Under the pieces are notes generated by a model. The model saw only the letters and a list, made by a program, of their open reading frames with translations. It searched no databases and was not told where the DNA came from. A program made the position numbers and the translations under genes. A DNA stretch of 64,000 nt from Tepidibacter aestuarii (GTDB taxonomy: Bacteria > Bacillota > Clostridia > Peptostreptococcales > Peptostreptococcaceae): the NCBI RefSeq assembly GCF_934924865.1, contig NZ_OW235315.1:1426001-1490000 (forward strand), given 5' to 3'. This document shows, one piece after another, positions 8,088-16,146 of this stretch. Numbering within the stretch: position 1 is the stretch's first letter; the number at the start of each line of letters is the position of its first letter.

Positions 8088-8340
8088 TAAGATAGATAAG
8101 GTAGTAATGAAGCTACCTTATACTTTATTTCTAGCAATATATTCAATTTATTATTTAGATATAGATAAATTAAAAAAGTACGTAGATTATTCTGAAGAAA
8201 CTATAAAAAGAATAGTTATATTATTTGCATATATGTTAAGTAATTACATATCTACTAAAGATATAAAGAATCATAAAGATATTAAAATGATATATTTATT
8301 TAATTTTATAGTATTTTTGATTATATTAGTGATCTCATAA
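8059..8340 (+). CDS. Small membrane protein of unknown function (93 residues)
   Basis: The basic N-terminus (MTKKKKVSFNKIDKVVMKLP) is followed by a hydrophobic helix (YTLFLAIYSIYYLDI), a charged middle and two further hydrophobic stretches, the last being FNFIVFLIILVIS at the C-terminus. It overlaps the 33-residue gene upstream by 29 bases and has only a weak AAGGA site of its own, which suggests coupled translation. A holin-like or phage-derived role is conceivable but not shown. Confidence 0.5.
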   Translation: MTKKKKVSFNKIDKVVMKLPYTLFLAIYSIYYLDIDKLKKYVDYSEETIKRIVILFAYMLSNYISTKDIKNHKDIKMIYLFNFIVFLIILVIS

Positions 8341-8403
8341 ATTACAAGAGCATAAAAGGGTTCTTTTTTATATTCAAAGATAAATATAAATATGTTTTCA
8401 TAA

Positions 8404-8429
8404 TGCACTCTTTTCAGGGTGTCTTTTTT
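8404..8429 (+). terminator. Weak rho-independent terminator
   Basis: CACTC and GGGTG (one G-T pair) enclose a short loop and are followed by six Ts. Confidence 0.45.
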
Positions 8430-8496
8430 ATGTAACGTGTTAGAGTCTGCAGAATATGGGGCGTTGTGATATGCCCATCCTAATTATAAGCATTAG

Positions 8497-8826
8497 ATGA
8501 ATAGTAATTTAAAGATGTTTAATAATAAATAGCTTGGAGAACTTAGAGTAATTAAAAATTGAGGTAAAGAATTATTTGGTACAACTGATATAGATAAAAA
8601 TGAAGAAGTGGGAGCTAGATTAGTATCATATGGAAATACAATACAGTTTCATATAACTGATATAGGTTATCAAGATCCATATTTAATATATTTTTACGGA
8701 GAACTAGAGGATGGATCACCTATACAGTTAGTTCAACATGTTAATCAAATTAGCTTTGTGTTAATTTCAATGAAAAGAAAAAATCCAGAACAGCCTAAAA
8801 AGCTAATTGGCTTTATAGGTAAATAA
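8497..8826 (+). pseudogene. DUF6173-family protein with stop codons
   Basis: The C-terminal two thirds are intact: NEEVGARLVSYGNTIQFHIT, DIGYQDPYLIYFYGELEDGS and IQLVQHVNQISFVLISMKRK. They follow the DUF6173 pattern G-x-RLVSFG-x-TIQFHVTDIGY...QLIQHVSQISFLL. Upstream in the same frame are TAG and TGA codons, and the N-terminal helical region is shortened, so full translation is impossible. The GTG at 8608 has no ribosome site. A terminator follows. Confidence 0.55.
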
Positions 8827-8842
8827 AAAATAATTAATTATC

Positions 8843-8864
8843 CAGAGCCATAGGCTCTTTTTTA
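8843..8864 (+). terminator. Rho-independent terminator
   Basis: AGAGCC-ATA-GGCTCT followed by a T-run. Confidence 0.65.
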
Positions 8865-9071
8865 TTGCAAGAAAACAATTCAAACACCAATTAGACTGAT
8901 GTTTATATTAGAAATACACTTTTAATATATTCATTAAACTTCACATGATGCACTTTATTAAGTAGTTTTTTAAAATTATAATTGTTCTCTAAATATAATT
9001 TCAAAGTTAATGAATTAATATCTTAAACAAGTCAATAATCCTATATTATGATGATTATAGGAGGTATTTTT

Positions 9072-9266
9072 ATGGGAGAAAGAAATATAGCAACAGATTA
9101 TATAATGTTTAATGGAATATCTAAAATGATAGAGCATATTAATAATATAGATGGAGAACAGTTAAATCAATTAGAGAGTTTAGAAAATTATTATACAAAA
9201 AACTATGGACATCGAGGAGAGTGCTTATTAAGAAAACTAAGCATGATAAGGAATGATCTATATTAA
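9072..9266 (+). CDS. Small helical protein, member of a two-gene local family (64 residues)
   Basis: TAGGAGGTATTTTT fixes the start at ATG 9072, not the earlier in-frame ATG at 9048. The product contains FNGISKMIEHINNIDGEQLN and GECLLRKLSMIRNDL. The gene at 15,645-15,887 encodes a clear relative (SGVSNLINNIDTLDEDEL; GECLLETLSMIKEN), and the upstream DNA of the two genes is also similar. The shared C-terminal GECLL-x-x-LSMI is the most conserved part. I do not recognise the family. Confidence 0.6.
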   Translation: MGERNIATDYIMFNGISKMIEHINNIDGEQLNQLESLENYYTKNYGHRGECLLRKLSMIRNDLY

Positions 9267-9412
9267 GTAGAACTAGAGTTACTACTTTATTATTTTAATT
9301 ATTTTCTTCTGAAATATTTTCAATCTCATTATTACCTAAAATACATCCTTTTTTTAATTGGATATGTTTGATTAATAATAGATAGAATTTTAAAAAATAC
9401 ATGTGTAAATAA

Positions 9413-9447
9413 AAATACACTATTCACAATGTGAGTAGTGTATTTTT
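9413..9447 (+). terminator. Strong stem-loop terminator
   Basis: AATACACTATTCAC and GTGAGTAGTGTATT form a 14-bp stem with one mismatch, followed by Ts. Confidence 0.7.
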
Positions 9448-9589
9448 GATGTTGATATAAAGATTCTCTGCACAGAAAATATTTATATCATAAAGCACAT
9501 AATTAGACGCGAAACCTCGAAAGCCTTTAAATTATTTTTAGATTTCACAAAGAATTAACAAAAGCATATTAATTTTAAAATTAAACTAA

Positions 9590-9745
9590 GTTTTCTACAT
9601 TAATCTTATAATAATCGATACTTACTCTATAAGTTTCGTTTTCTCAACTACTGTAAGTACTTTTTCCAGTTTCTAAAATTGTAGCAGTTTTTTTGCAGAG
9701 ATATTTTTTTCTATCTTTTAAATTTTGAAGATAGTCGGTTATCAA
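9590..9745 (-). pseudogene. Unidentified degenerate reading frame
   Basis: The minus strand reads ITDYLQNLKDRKKYLCKKTA, TILETGKSTYSS, a stop, then ENETYRVSIDYYKINVENLV before further stops. The stretch has real-protein character (beta-rich, charged) but no start or ribosome site. I do not recognise it. The rest of 9,448-9,879 shows only AT-rich DNA. Confidence 0.3.
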
Positions 9746-9879
9746 AAATTTAAGTATCAATTGGAAAATATATAATCTAAATCTAAAGACTCATAGATTG
9801 ATTTCAAGCTTTTTTTAGATTAAACTTGTGCTCTATTGAGTCAAAATAGAAATTAAGACTCCCACCAAAACTGATCTGA

Positions 9880-9939
9880 ACTGGTGGAAGTAGAGAGAAA
9901 GAAATCATGAAGTTTATGGGGGCGTGTAACTTCTTCTAA
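9880..9939 (+). pseudogene. Short C-terminal frame, possibly a transposase tail
   Basis: A 19-residue frame, TGGSREKEIMKFMGACNFF, ends at TAA 9937-9939 with only stops upstream. It lies in a locally less AT-rich island between AT-rich flanks. That base composition and the abrupt upstream end suggest the end of an insertion sequence such as an IS605-type orfB, but this is a guess. Confidence 0.25.
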
Positions 9940-10073
9940 GATTAAGGTTTTAAGGAATTACCTTATCTAAATCATTGACAAAAATTTAAAATATATAAAC
10001 AAGAGTAGGTGAAAAAAATGAGTTTAAATAAGGTTTTAAAGCGATATGGCAAAATTAGAAATCAATAAAAAAT

Positions 10074-10092
10074 GCAGGGTTAATTACCCTGC
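10074..10092 (-). terminator. Terminator overlapping the end of the next minus-strand gene
   Basis: GCAGGGT and ACCCTGC form the stem; on the minus strand six Ts follow. The stop codon of the gene at 10,084-10,275 lies inside the stem. Confidence 0.65.
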
Positions 10093-10275
10093 AAAAGTTA
10101 GATATACACCGACACCAGAAATAAAGCAACCTATAGCCATGTAGAATACAGACGCTATTTTATCTCCAACTATTTTTCTCATAACTTTAGCTTTCCTGTT
10201 TTCCCAAAAAAAAGCAGGTTTTTTAACAGTAGCTATAATTGTGTATAAACCAATTAATATAAATAGCACAGACAT
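10084..10275 (-). CDS. Small two-helix membrane protein, DUF6199/Imm17-like
   Basis: AAGGAGGTATCCAAAA precedes the ATG. The 63-residue product has a first helix (SVLFILIGLYTIIATV), a cytoplasmic-looking loop with PAFFWENRKAKVMRKIVGDK, and a second helix (ASVFYMAIGCFISGVGVYLT). The P-x-FFW motif after the first helix and a closing glycine-rich helix resemble DUF6199 (immunity-protein-17-like) proteins. That match is from memory and modest. It stands alone. Confidence 0.6.
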   Translation of the reverse strand: MSVLFILIGLYTIIATVKKPAFFWENRKAKVMRKIVGDKIASVFYMAIGCFISGVGVYLTFAG

Positions 10276-10484
10276 TTTTGGATACCTCCTTATATTTTAA
10301 CAACATTAGCAATTTTAACATTTACATACATATTATTACAATGGTTCCTAAGAACTAAGAAGTAAGTAGATGTTAAGTATATGAATATTTAGAATGCTAT
10401 TTTGTGTTTATAAAAACACAGGATTGAAATCAGATTCTCGCTCACTCAAAAAATAAAATGATAGAATAGCATAGAGGTGAGAAA

Positions 10485-11171
10485 ATGGAAAATAAGATAA
10501 TTAGTAAAATTAAGAAATTATTTGCTTTAAGTGAAAGTTCGAATGAGAATGAAGCGAAAGTAGCACTAATTAAAGCGCAAGAGCTTTTGGCAAAGCATAA
10601 GCTTTCAATTAAAGAAATTAAGGAATATCAAGATACAAAAACAAATGTAATAGAGAATAAGACGAATGTAAGTTTTACTAAAGCAAAATGGAAAGGCAGA
10701 TTAGCTTACGTTATAGCAGAAAACTTTGGATGCTATAGTTACTTTAAAACAAGGAGAAATAATACAGTTGCTTTTATGGGAAAAGATGAAGATGTAACAG
10801 TATGTACTATTGTTTTAGAGTATGCTATTGATTGCATAAATAATACTGTTAAAAAATTAAAGTATCAATATTATAAAAAATATAATACAACTAAAGGATT
10901 AGAAAATGATTATGCTCTAGGATTCATAGCAGGATTAGAAAATGCATTTGAAAAGCAAAAAATATCTAATCAACAATGGAATCTAGTATTAGTTAAAGAC
11001 CCAGCTGTAATTGATAGATATAACGATATGAAATTTAAGGGAAGCGTGAATACAAGTACAAAATTTAAAGGATTTAACCAAGTTTATGAACAAGGTGTTG
11101 AGGATGGAGAAAAATTCAGTGTAACTGATAAAATTGCAGAGGTAGAAGAAAAAATACTTATAGGTTTATAG
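10485..11171 (+). CDS. DUF2786-domain protein
   Basis: GAGGTGAGAAA precedes ATG 10485. Residues 1-45 (KIKKLFALSESSNENEAKVA, then LIKAQELLAKHKLS) match the DUF2786 domain, a short helical module with the pattern K-I-x-KL-x-ALA-x-s-x-NE-x-EA-x-x-A-x-x-kA-x-x-Lm. The remaining 180 residues form a mixed alpha/beta region containing WKGRLAYVIAENFGCYSYF and ALGFIAGLENAFEKQKIS, the C-terminal part usual in phage and mobile-element DUF2786 proteins. The function is unknown, and its presence supports a mobile origin for the area. It is intact. Confidence 0.8.
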   Translation: MENKIISKIKKLFALSESSNENEAKVALIKAQELLAKHKLSIKEIKEYQDTKTNVIENKTNVSFTKAKWKGRLAYVIAENFGCYSYFKTRRNNTVAFMGKDEDVTVCTIVLEYAIDCINNTVKKLKYQYYKKYNTTKGLENDYALGFIAGLENAFEKQKISNQQWNLVLVKDPAVIDRYNDMKFKGSVNTSTKFKGFNQVYEQGVEDGEKFSVTDKIAEVEEKILIGL

Positions 11172-11347
11172 TAACTCCTATTGCATTATTTATGCTCAAT
11201 TTATCCTATTTAATGCACGAAAATATTAAGGATTTAGGGGAATGGACGGCTGCAATATGGAGATATTATTCTTTTCCTTTTGAGGTGATTATACCTATTG
11301 TTATATGGATTTTCATTGAAATAAAAAACAAGCGAATAAAAACGTAA
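11168..11347 (+). pseudogene. C-terminal fragment of a spore-germination permease (GerAB type)
   Basis: The frame overlaps the DUF2786 gene end and reads IVTPIALFMLNLSYLMHENI, then YYSFPFEVIIPIVIWIFIEI and NKRIKT. A final membrane helix in the form PF-x-x-IIP-x-x-IWI-x-x-EIKNK is typical of GerAB-family germinant receptor permeases. Only the last one or two helices survive, with no start. Insertion of the DUF2786 gene may have displaced the rest. Confidence 0.45.
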
Positions 11348-11568
11348 TTATATTAAATAGTAATTTAAATAGAAAGAGGTGAGAGGTTGATACAAGCACA
11401 GAAATATAAGTATATATACTTTTATAACAACGAGATAATATAAGTAAAAAGCAGCATGAGTCCGATTGAATATTGAAATCATGTTGCTTAGGGGTTTGTT
11501 TTTACTGTCTACTTGACAGGGATATTTTTATGGTAGCTACCTCTTTTTTTATGCAATAAATTTCATTT

Positions 11569-11760
11569 TTATATAGAAATATCATCTTCAACTTTAATAA
11601 TCATGACATTATTATTAATGTATATATTTATAATTTCTATCTTGTACTTTTTTCTTAATTCTTCAGCTAATTTATCTTCTAACTCTCTTATAGTTTTACA
11701 TCCGTACTTAATTAAAGTTTCTTTCAAATTGTATTTTTTATAAAATAGTATTTTTCCCAT
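11569..11760 (-). CDS. Small basic protein of unknown function (63 residues)
   Basis: AAGGAGGGTTTAAA precedes ATG 11760. The product has an N-terminal basic segment (MGKILFYKKYNLKETLIKYG), a charged helix (TIRELEDKLAEELRKKYK) and a beta-rich end (IEIINIYINNNVMIIKVEDD). No cysteine, membrane helix or known motif is visible. The ribosome site and intact frame argue that it is real. Confidence 0.55.
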   Translation of the reverse strand: MGKILFYKKYNLKETLIKYGCKTIRELEDKLAEELRKKYKIEIINIYINNNVMIIKVEDDISI

Positions 11761-11969
11761 TTTAAACCCTCCTTATAAATGTAAAAATAAATATAAAAAT
11801 AAATATATGAACTATCAATATAAAATAGAACACATTTTAATTTCCAATAGATTTTGCATTTAAAATATTTTGACTTAATATCTTTTGGGCTTCTTTGCTT
11901 CCTATTATCAATTCAATTAAAACAATCCAGTATTAAATTGTAAAATAAAAAAGCATAGAATGATCTATA

Positions 11970-12232
11970 CTTAGTTATCTTAATGAACTAATAATTCTAA
12001 TTGCTCATATTCATTTATAAGTTTACGATCTACTTCCCTTACTTTTTAAGATTATCATCTATAGCATTTCCCAAAACTTAAACATATTTATTAGCCCTTG
12101 TTTCACATTCTGAACCTTCACTAATTAACAAAATTTCAAAAGTTAAAACAGTATGTTTATAATTTTTATTTTATATTGGATATATCCAAAAAAATGATCC
12201 AAAAATTAACACAACTACACTGATTATTCCTA
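11970..12232 (-). pseudogene. Decayed membrane-anchored protein
   Basis: The minus strand reads VGIISVVVLIFGSFFWIYPI, a stop, then YKHTVLTFEILLISEGSECE, TRANKYV, a stop, LGNAIDDNLKK and further stops. One N-terminal membrane helix followed by an extracytoplasmic helical domain is evident. At least three nonsense codons kill it. Family unknown. Confidence 0.4.
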
Positions 12233-12566
12233 CTTTTTTTTATCACATCTACATTATATTATATAGATATGTAATGTGTGATTCCTTTATATTCTATTGT
12301 TGTTTCATTTACAGTTACATTAATATCAAACTAACATAAATCAGATTGAGACAAGCACTTTAATAAGCTTTCTTTGTTTATACAACTTTAATCATTTGCT
12401 TAAGTTTAAAATAAATATTATTAAATTTTGAATAGGTTTATGAGAAAAAATTGTAGCTTTCAGTAAGTATAAAATGAGTATACAATTGAAAGGTAGTGAT
12501 ACGAAATATAAATAGTAGGTATTTTAAAATTCTGAATAAAAACTATTAAAAAGTATGAAAAAAATG

Positions 12567-12595
12567 TTGACTCATGGAGAAAAACCTAGTAATAT
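12567..12595 (+). promoter_or_regulatory. Promoter of the tRNA cluster
   Basis: TTGACT and TAATAT are spaced by 17 bases and lie 25 bases before the first tRNA-like sequence. This is the only good sigma-A-type promoter seen directly upstream of the cluster. Confidence 0.6.
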
Positions 12596-12619
12596 ATATA
12601 CTTGTGAGTAGCTAAATAA

Positions 12620-12692
12620 GACCTATTAGATTAGTCGGTAGAGCCCCTAATTCTTAATCAGGGTGTTCTGAGTTTTAGTATAGGATGGGTCA
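12620..12692 (+). pseudogene. Degenerate tRNA-Lys (CTT)
   Basis: The cloverleaf is recognisable: the acceptor GACCTAT pairs with ATGGGTC, the D-loop has AGTCGGTAGAGC, and the anticodon loop TTCTTAA gives CTT. The T arm is ruined. TTCGA has become TTTTA and the T stem CTGAG/ATAGG barely pairs. The anticodon stem also has a mismatch, and no CCA is encoded, unlike its Ser, Val and Glu neighbours. Confidence 0.6.
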
Positions 12693-12700
12693 ACAAATGT

Positions 12701-12789
12701 GGAGGGGTGTCCGAGTGGCTTAAGGAGCTGGTCTTGAAAACCAGTGACTCCGAAAGGGGCCGTGGGTTCAAATCCCACCTCCTCCGCCA
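12701..12789 (+). tRNA. tRNA-Ser (TGA)
   Basis: Class II tRNA with a long variable arm (GACTCCGAAAGGGGCC). The anticodon stem CTGGT/ACCAG holds loop CTTGAAA, anticodon TGA. The acceptor GGAGGGG pairs with CTCCTCC, and CCA is encoded. Confidence 0.95.
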
Positions 12790-12795
12790 ATAATT

Positions 12796-12871
12796 GGGCT
12801 CATAGCTCAGCTGGGAGAGCACCTGCCTTACAAGCAGGGGGTCACAGGTTCGAGCCCTGTTGAGCCCACCA
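12796..12871 (+). tRNA. tRNA-Val (TAC)
   Basis: A complete 76-base cloverleaf: acceptor GGGCTCA/TGAGCCC, D arm AGCTCAGCTGGGAGAGC, anticodon stem CCTGC/GCAGG with loop CTTACAA (TAC), T loop TTCGAGC, and encoded CCA. Confidence 0.95.
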
Positions 12872-12876
12872 ATTAT

Positions 12877-12952
12877 GACCTGGTAGTTGAGTTGATTAGA
12901 ATGCCAGCCTGTCACGCTGGAGGTAGAGGGTTCGATTCTTATCACCAGTTCG
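12877..12952 (+). pseudogene. Degenerate tRNA-Asp (GTC)
   Basis: The anticodon arm GCCAGCCTGTCACGCTGG is perfect for Asp GTC. However, the T stem GAGGG/CTTAT is mostly unpaired, the acceptor has a mismatch (GACCTGG/CCAGTTC), the D arm carries two changes from the usual sequence, and CCA is not encoded. A functional tRNA-Asp presumably exists elsewhere. Confidence 0.6.
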
Positions 12953-12962
12953 AAATAATCTT

Positions 12963-13037
12963 GGCCCCTTGGTCAAGCGGTTAAGACACCGCCCTTTCAC
13001 GGCGGTAACAGGGGTTCGATTCCCCTAGGGGTCACCA
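12963..13037 (+). tRNA. tRNA-Glu (TTC)
   Basis: Acceptor GGCCCCT/AGGGGTC, D arm GGTCAAGCGGTTAAGAC, anticodon stem CCGCC/GGCGG with loop CTTTCAC (TTC), T loop TTCGATT, and encoded CCA. Confidence 0.95.
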
Positions 13038-13059
13038 ATGCCAAGGATACATTAAATAA

Positions 13060-13095
13060 AACCTCAAGAATTATATTCTTGAGGTTTTTGTTTTT
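13060..13095 (+). terminator. Terminator of the tRNA cluster
   Basis: ACCTCAAGAA and TTCTTGAGGT form a 10-bp stem followed by TTTTGTTTTT. Confidence 0.85.
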
Positions 13096-13371
13096 AAAAT
13101 CAATACTGATGAAGTTCGTGTAAAATTTCTTTACTGGTTTAGATTTGTGTTCTATTATATAGATTATCATTTATGTTGTTCATCTCAATTTCTTTTTAGT
13201 AAAGAAAACATAATTGAATCTTGATAGTTATCTCTAAAATAAGCATATCAACTGACGTATTTTTGTTGCTATATAATATAATATTTTCTTGTGAAATTTC
13301 AAAAATTTCTCTATTTCTAAAAATACATTCTATTATTTTATTATTGTGCTATATTATATACTTAAGCAAGA
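13096..13371. other. Spacer with only a faint minus-strand remnant
   Basis: A minus-strand stretch reads IECIFRNREIFEISQENIIL and about 20 more residues without a start or ribosome site. Otherwise nothing beyond AT-rich spacer between the tRNA terminator and the end of rtcB. Confidence 0.3.
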
Positions 13372-14595
13372 TTAAGATTTAAAATTATATAACGGTCTAA
13401 TAACATCTATAATATTTATAGTGTCTTTTGTGTTTTCTACTATTTCTTCGATAGGCTTATAGGCCATAGGTGCTTCATCTATAGTAGATTCTCTAACCGA
13501 TGTAGTCCACACATCTTTCATAGACTCTTTGTATTCATTTATATTGAGCAATTGTTTAGCTTTACTTCGGCTCATTAATCTTCCAGCTCCATGAGGTGCA
13601 GATTCGTTCCAATCTTCATTTCCTTTTCCTGTTGCAATAATAGACCCATCTCTCATATTTATAGGAATAATTACTTTTTCATTTTTTTTAGCTGAAATGG
13701 CTCCTTTTCTAAGAATCATATTTTCTAAGTCAATGTAATTATGAATAGTTTGGAACTTGCTTAATTTTTCATATTGTAAATTTAAACATTCTTCTATAAT
13801 TCTTTTTGCCATTAGTTCTCGGTTTAGATTAGCATATTGTTGTACAATTTTCATGTCATGTAAATAATCATTCATTAATTTTCCTTTTAAATAACATAGA
13901 TCTTTAGGAATTTCACTTTCTTTGATATATTCTTTTTGTAATTGTTTTAAAGCATTTTGAATTTCTTTACGTTTACCTTGTTTTTTATAATTATTAATTA
14001 ATTTAGATTTTTCATCTTCATATTTCTCATTTAATCCATTGTGATAATCATATGCTTTGTTTTGATAATATGTTGCCACTTGTTTTCCTAAATTTCTACT
14101 TCCACTATGAACCACTAGATATTTTACATCGTTTTTATCAACATTAAGCTCTATAAAATGATTTCCAGATCCAAGGCTTCCTAAAGCTCTGTTAAATTCT
14201 TTTGCTGATTTTGGCAGATCTCTAAAGCAAATTAGATTAGATATACTATTTTTAAAATCTGTTTGTGCATGTTGATTAATAGCATATCCAAAAGGGATGT
14301 TTGTTCTAATAAATTCATCTAGTTTAGAAAACTCTAAATGAATATTTCCCAACTCTACACAGATCATGCCACAACCAATATCTACACCAACAAGATTTGG
14401 AACAATTTTATCTTGTATAGTCATTGTCGTTCCTATTGTACATCCTTTTCCTGCATGAGTATCTGGCATTATTCTTACTCTACTACCATCTATAAATTCT
14501 TGATTTAGCAAGTCAGTTATTTGATTAATGGTTTCTTGTTCAATAGTATCTATAAAAATCTTTGCAGTATTGTATTTCCCTTTGATTTCTATCAT
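13372..14595 (-). CDS. rtcB: RNA-splicing ligase RtcB
   Basis: The 407-residue protein (E. coli RtcB is about the same length) joins RNA 2',3'-cyclic phosphate or 3'-phosphate ends to 5'-OH ends with GTP and Mn2+. Visible motifs in order: PDTHAGKGCTIG near residues 44-55, VGVDIGCGM with Asp72 and Cys75 as metal ligands, LGSGNHFIEL, VVHSGSRNLGKQ, and APHGAGRLMSRS, whose His corresponds to the guanylylated nucleophile in characterised RtcB. No archease or rtcA-like gene is nearby. It converges on a tRNA cluster, which is suggestive of RNA repair but may be chance. TTGAAAGGAATG precedes the start region. Confidence 0.93.
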   Translation of the reverse strand: MIEIKGKYNTAKIFIDTIEQETINQITDLLNQEFIDGSRVRIMPDTHAGKGCTIGTTMTIQDKIVPNLVGVDIGCGMICVELGNIHLEFSKLDEFIRTNIPFGYAINQHAQTDFKNSISNLICFRDLPKSAKEFNRALGSLGSGNHFIELNVDKNDVKYLVVHSGSRNLGKQVATYYQNKAYDYHNGLNEKYEDEKSKLINNYKKQGKRKEIQNALKQLQKEYIKESEIPKDLCYLKGKLMNDYLHDMKIVQQYANLNRELMAKRIIEECLNLQYEKLSKFQTIHNYIDLENMILRKGAISAKKNEKVIIPINMRDGSIIATGKGNEDWNESAPHGAGRLMSRSKAKQLLNINEYKESMKDVWTTSVRESTIDEAPMAYKPIEEIVENTKDTINIIDVIRPLYNFKS

Positions 14596-15160
14596 GAACT
14601 TTCATTCCTTTCAACAAATAAAATTTTTTATATACCGATAAGATTATTTTAATATATATTTATGAATTGTTATATAGATATCACGTATTATTCTATTGAG
14701 TGAATTTTTTATTACAAGGTTATATTGGTTATTAACTGTAAAAAAAATACAATTGAATAAAGTGTTTAGAAATATAGATATATGAATATAATTAAAGAAT
14801 TAAAAAGGGTTTAACAAAAGGAAAATATTTTAGGAATAAGTAATTTCTATATTTCCAGGGGAAAAATAAAGATAACAACAACTATCATGGAAAAGTTAAA
14901 TCAAAAAATGGAATAGTAGTTGATCATATTGAAGTATTAGATGTGCAATGTAAAAATAAGAACAGACTATAATTAGGAATATTTAGAAAATTAAGAAAAA
15001 ATAAATATTTCTCAGGAAATAATAGAGAATAGAAACTTTAATATACTATATCTTGGGAAAATATTTTCGCGAGATATAATATATTTTGTGCAACTTAGAA
15101 AGAAACTATATATAAGAATTGGAAGGATAAACATATTAGAAAAGAAGATCCTGGAAATTT
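14596..15160. other. Gene-free stretch with phage-like debris
   Basis: No intact frame is present. Near 14,860-14,970 the plus strand gives QGKNKDNNNYHGKVKSKNGI and VVDHIEVLDVQCKNKNRL before a stop, possibly a phage gene tail. An inverted repeat TATATCT...AGATATA lies near 15,048-15,080. The stretch leads into the second phage-regulator remnant. Confidence 0.3.
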
Positions 15161-15164
15161 AGAA

Positions 15165-15260
15165 TAAGATAGATAGAATAGATAAGAAATTAGATGTTCT
15201 TATGAGGATGAAAGAAGAATAATTAAGTTGAATAGGTAGTCTACAATGGTGGTGGATTAA
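15165..15260 (+). pseudogene. Second, more eroded copy of the phage late-regulator remnant
   Basis: The DNA from GATGTTCTTATGAGGATGAA to CTACAATGGTGG aligns base for base, with small indels, to 5,240-5,320, where the same region encodes DERRIIKLRY and GLQW. Similarity continues downstream (GAGTTAATCT...TTAGCTATTGAAAAGG here versus GAGCTAATCT...TTAGCTATTGAAAAAG at about 5,471-5,508). The frame is broken by stops and indels. Confidence 0.5.
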
Positions 15261-15644
15261 TTACCACAGTTCTTAGCGAGCAATGGCAATATAATATCGT
15301 AGAAAAATGAGTTAATCTAACATAATTAGCTATTGAAAAGGTTGTAAGGTTGTTATATTCTGTCTATTAAAATAAAAGAATTGTCTAATTTAATCTTAGT
15401 AAAAAAGAAAAATATATCTTTATGTAGAAATATGCATTGAGAAGGGATGAAATTAAATAATTTAGGCTCTAATGAACTGACTCAAAAAAATTATACAAAA
15501 TAGCTCTTGAGGACTGAAGACTATATTGAACAGAGATCATTCCTTTTAACTCTAATCATTTTCTAAATATAATTTAAAGTTAAATGAATTAATAATTTGA
15601 GCAAGTCAATACTTATATATACAACAAATATAGGAGGTACTTTT

Positions 15645-15887
15645 ATGAAAAATATAAATAAAGAAGTAGATTTTTCAATATTTAGTGGAGTTTCTAACCT
15701 AATAAATAATATTGATACTTTAGATGAGGATGAACTAGAGTATTTAGAACAAATGGTAGATCATTATATAAAAAACCATGAAACACAAGGGGAGTGTTTG
15801 TTGGAAACTTTGAGTATGATAAAAGAAAATAGACATAATTATAAAAATATAAATTGTATAGAACCTAGTAATAATCAAAAAAATTAA
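15645..15887 (+). CDS. Small acidic helical protein, paralog of the gene at 9072
   Basis: TAGGAGGTACTTTT fixes the start at ATG 15645. The 80-residue product has FSIFSGVSNLINNIDTLDED and GECLLETLSMIKEN, matching the 64-residue protein at 9,072-9,266 over its whole length, then an Asn-rich tail absent from the paralog. About 50 bases upstream of each gene are also alike (GTTAA-TGAATTAAT...AAGTCAATA), so whole loci were duplicated. The function is unknown. Confidence 0.6.
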   Translation: MKNINKEVDFSIFSGVSNLINNIDTLDEDELEYLEQMVDHYIKNHETQGECLLETLSMIKENRHNYKNINCIEPSNNQKN

Positions 15888-15982
15888 AGTGGTAAAAATA
15901 ACAACATATGAAATAGAATAATTCAGCTAAAACTACATAAAATTATAGTAGCTAATTTAAACTCGATATTTTATTTTACATT

Positions 15983-16016
15983 AAAAAAGTAACTCTTAAG
16001 TGAGTTGCTTTTTTGA
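15983..16016 (+). terminator. Rho-independent terminator
   Basis: AAAAAGTAACTC and GAGTTGCTTTTT form a long stem with one mismatch, ending in Ts. Confidence 0.7.
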
Positions 16017-16146
16017 TTTTTTGAACTAAAAGCAATTGAGTTGTTTTTATACATAAATATTATATGAAAAAATAATAGTATTAATGTTTTATGCTATAAT
16101 AAATAAAATGTTATGTAGAAGTATTTAAAAATAAGGGGGAAGGTTT

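Noticed and set aside
12658..12945. Minus-strand reading frame of 95 codons with RARTCDPLLVRQVLSQLSYE
   Set aside because: It is the antisense of the tRNA genes; this is a well-known spurious protein pattern produced by tRNA clusters.
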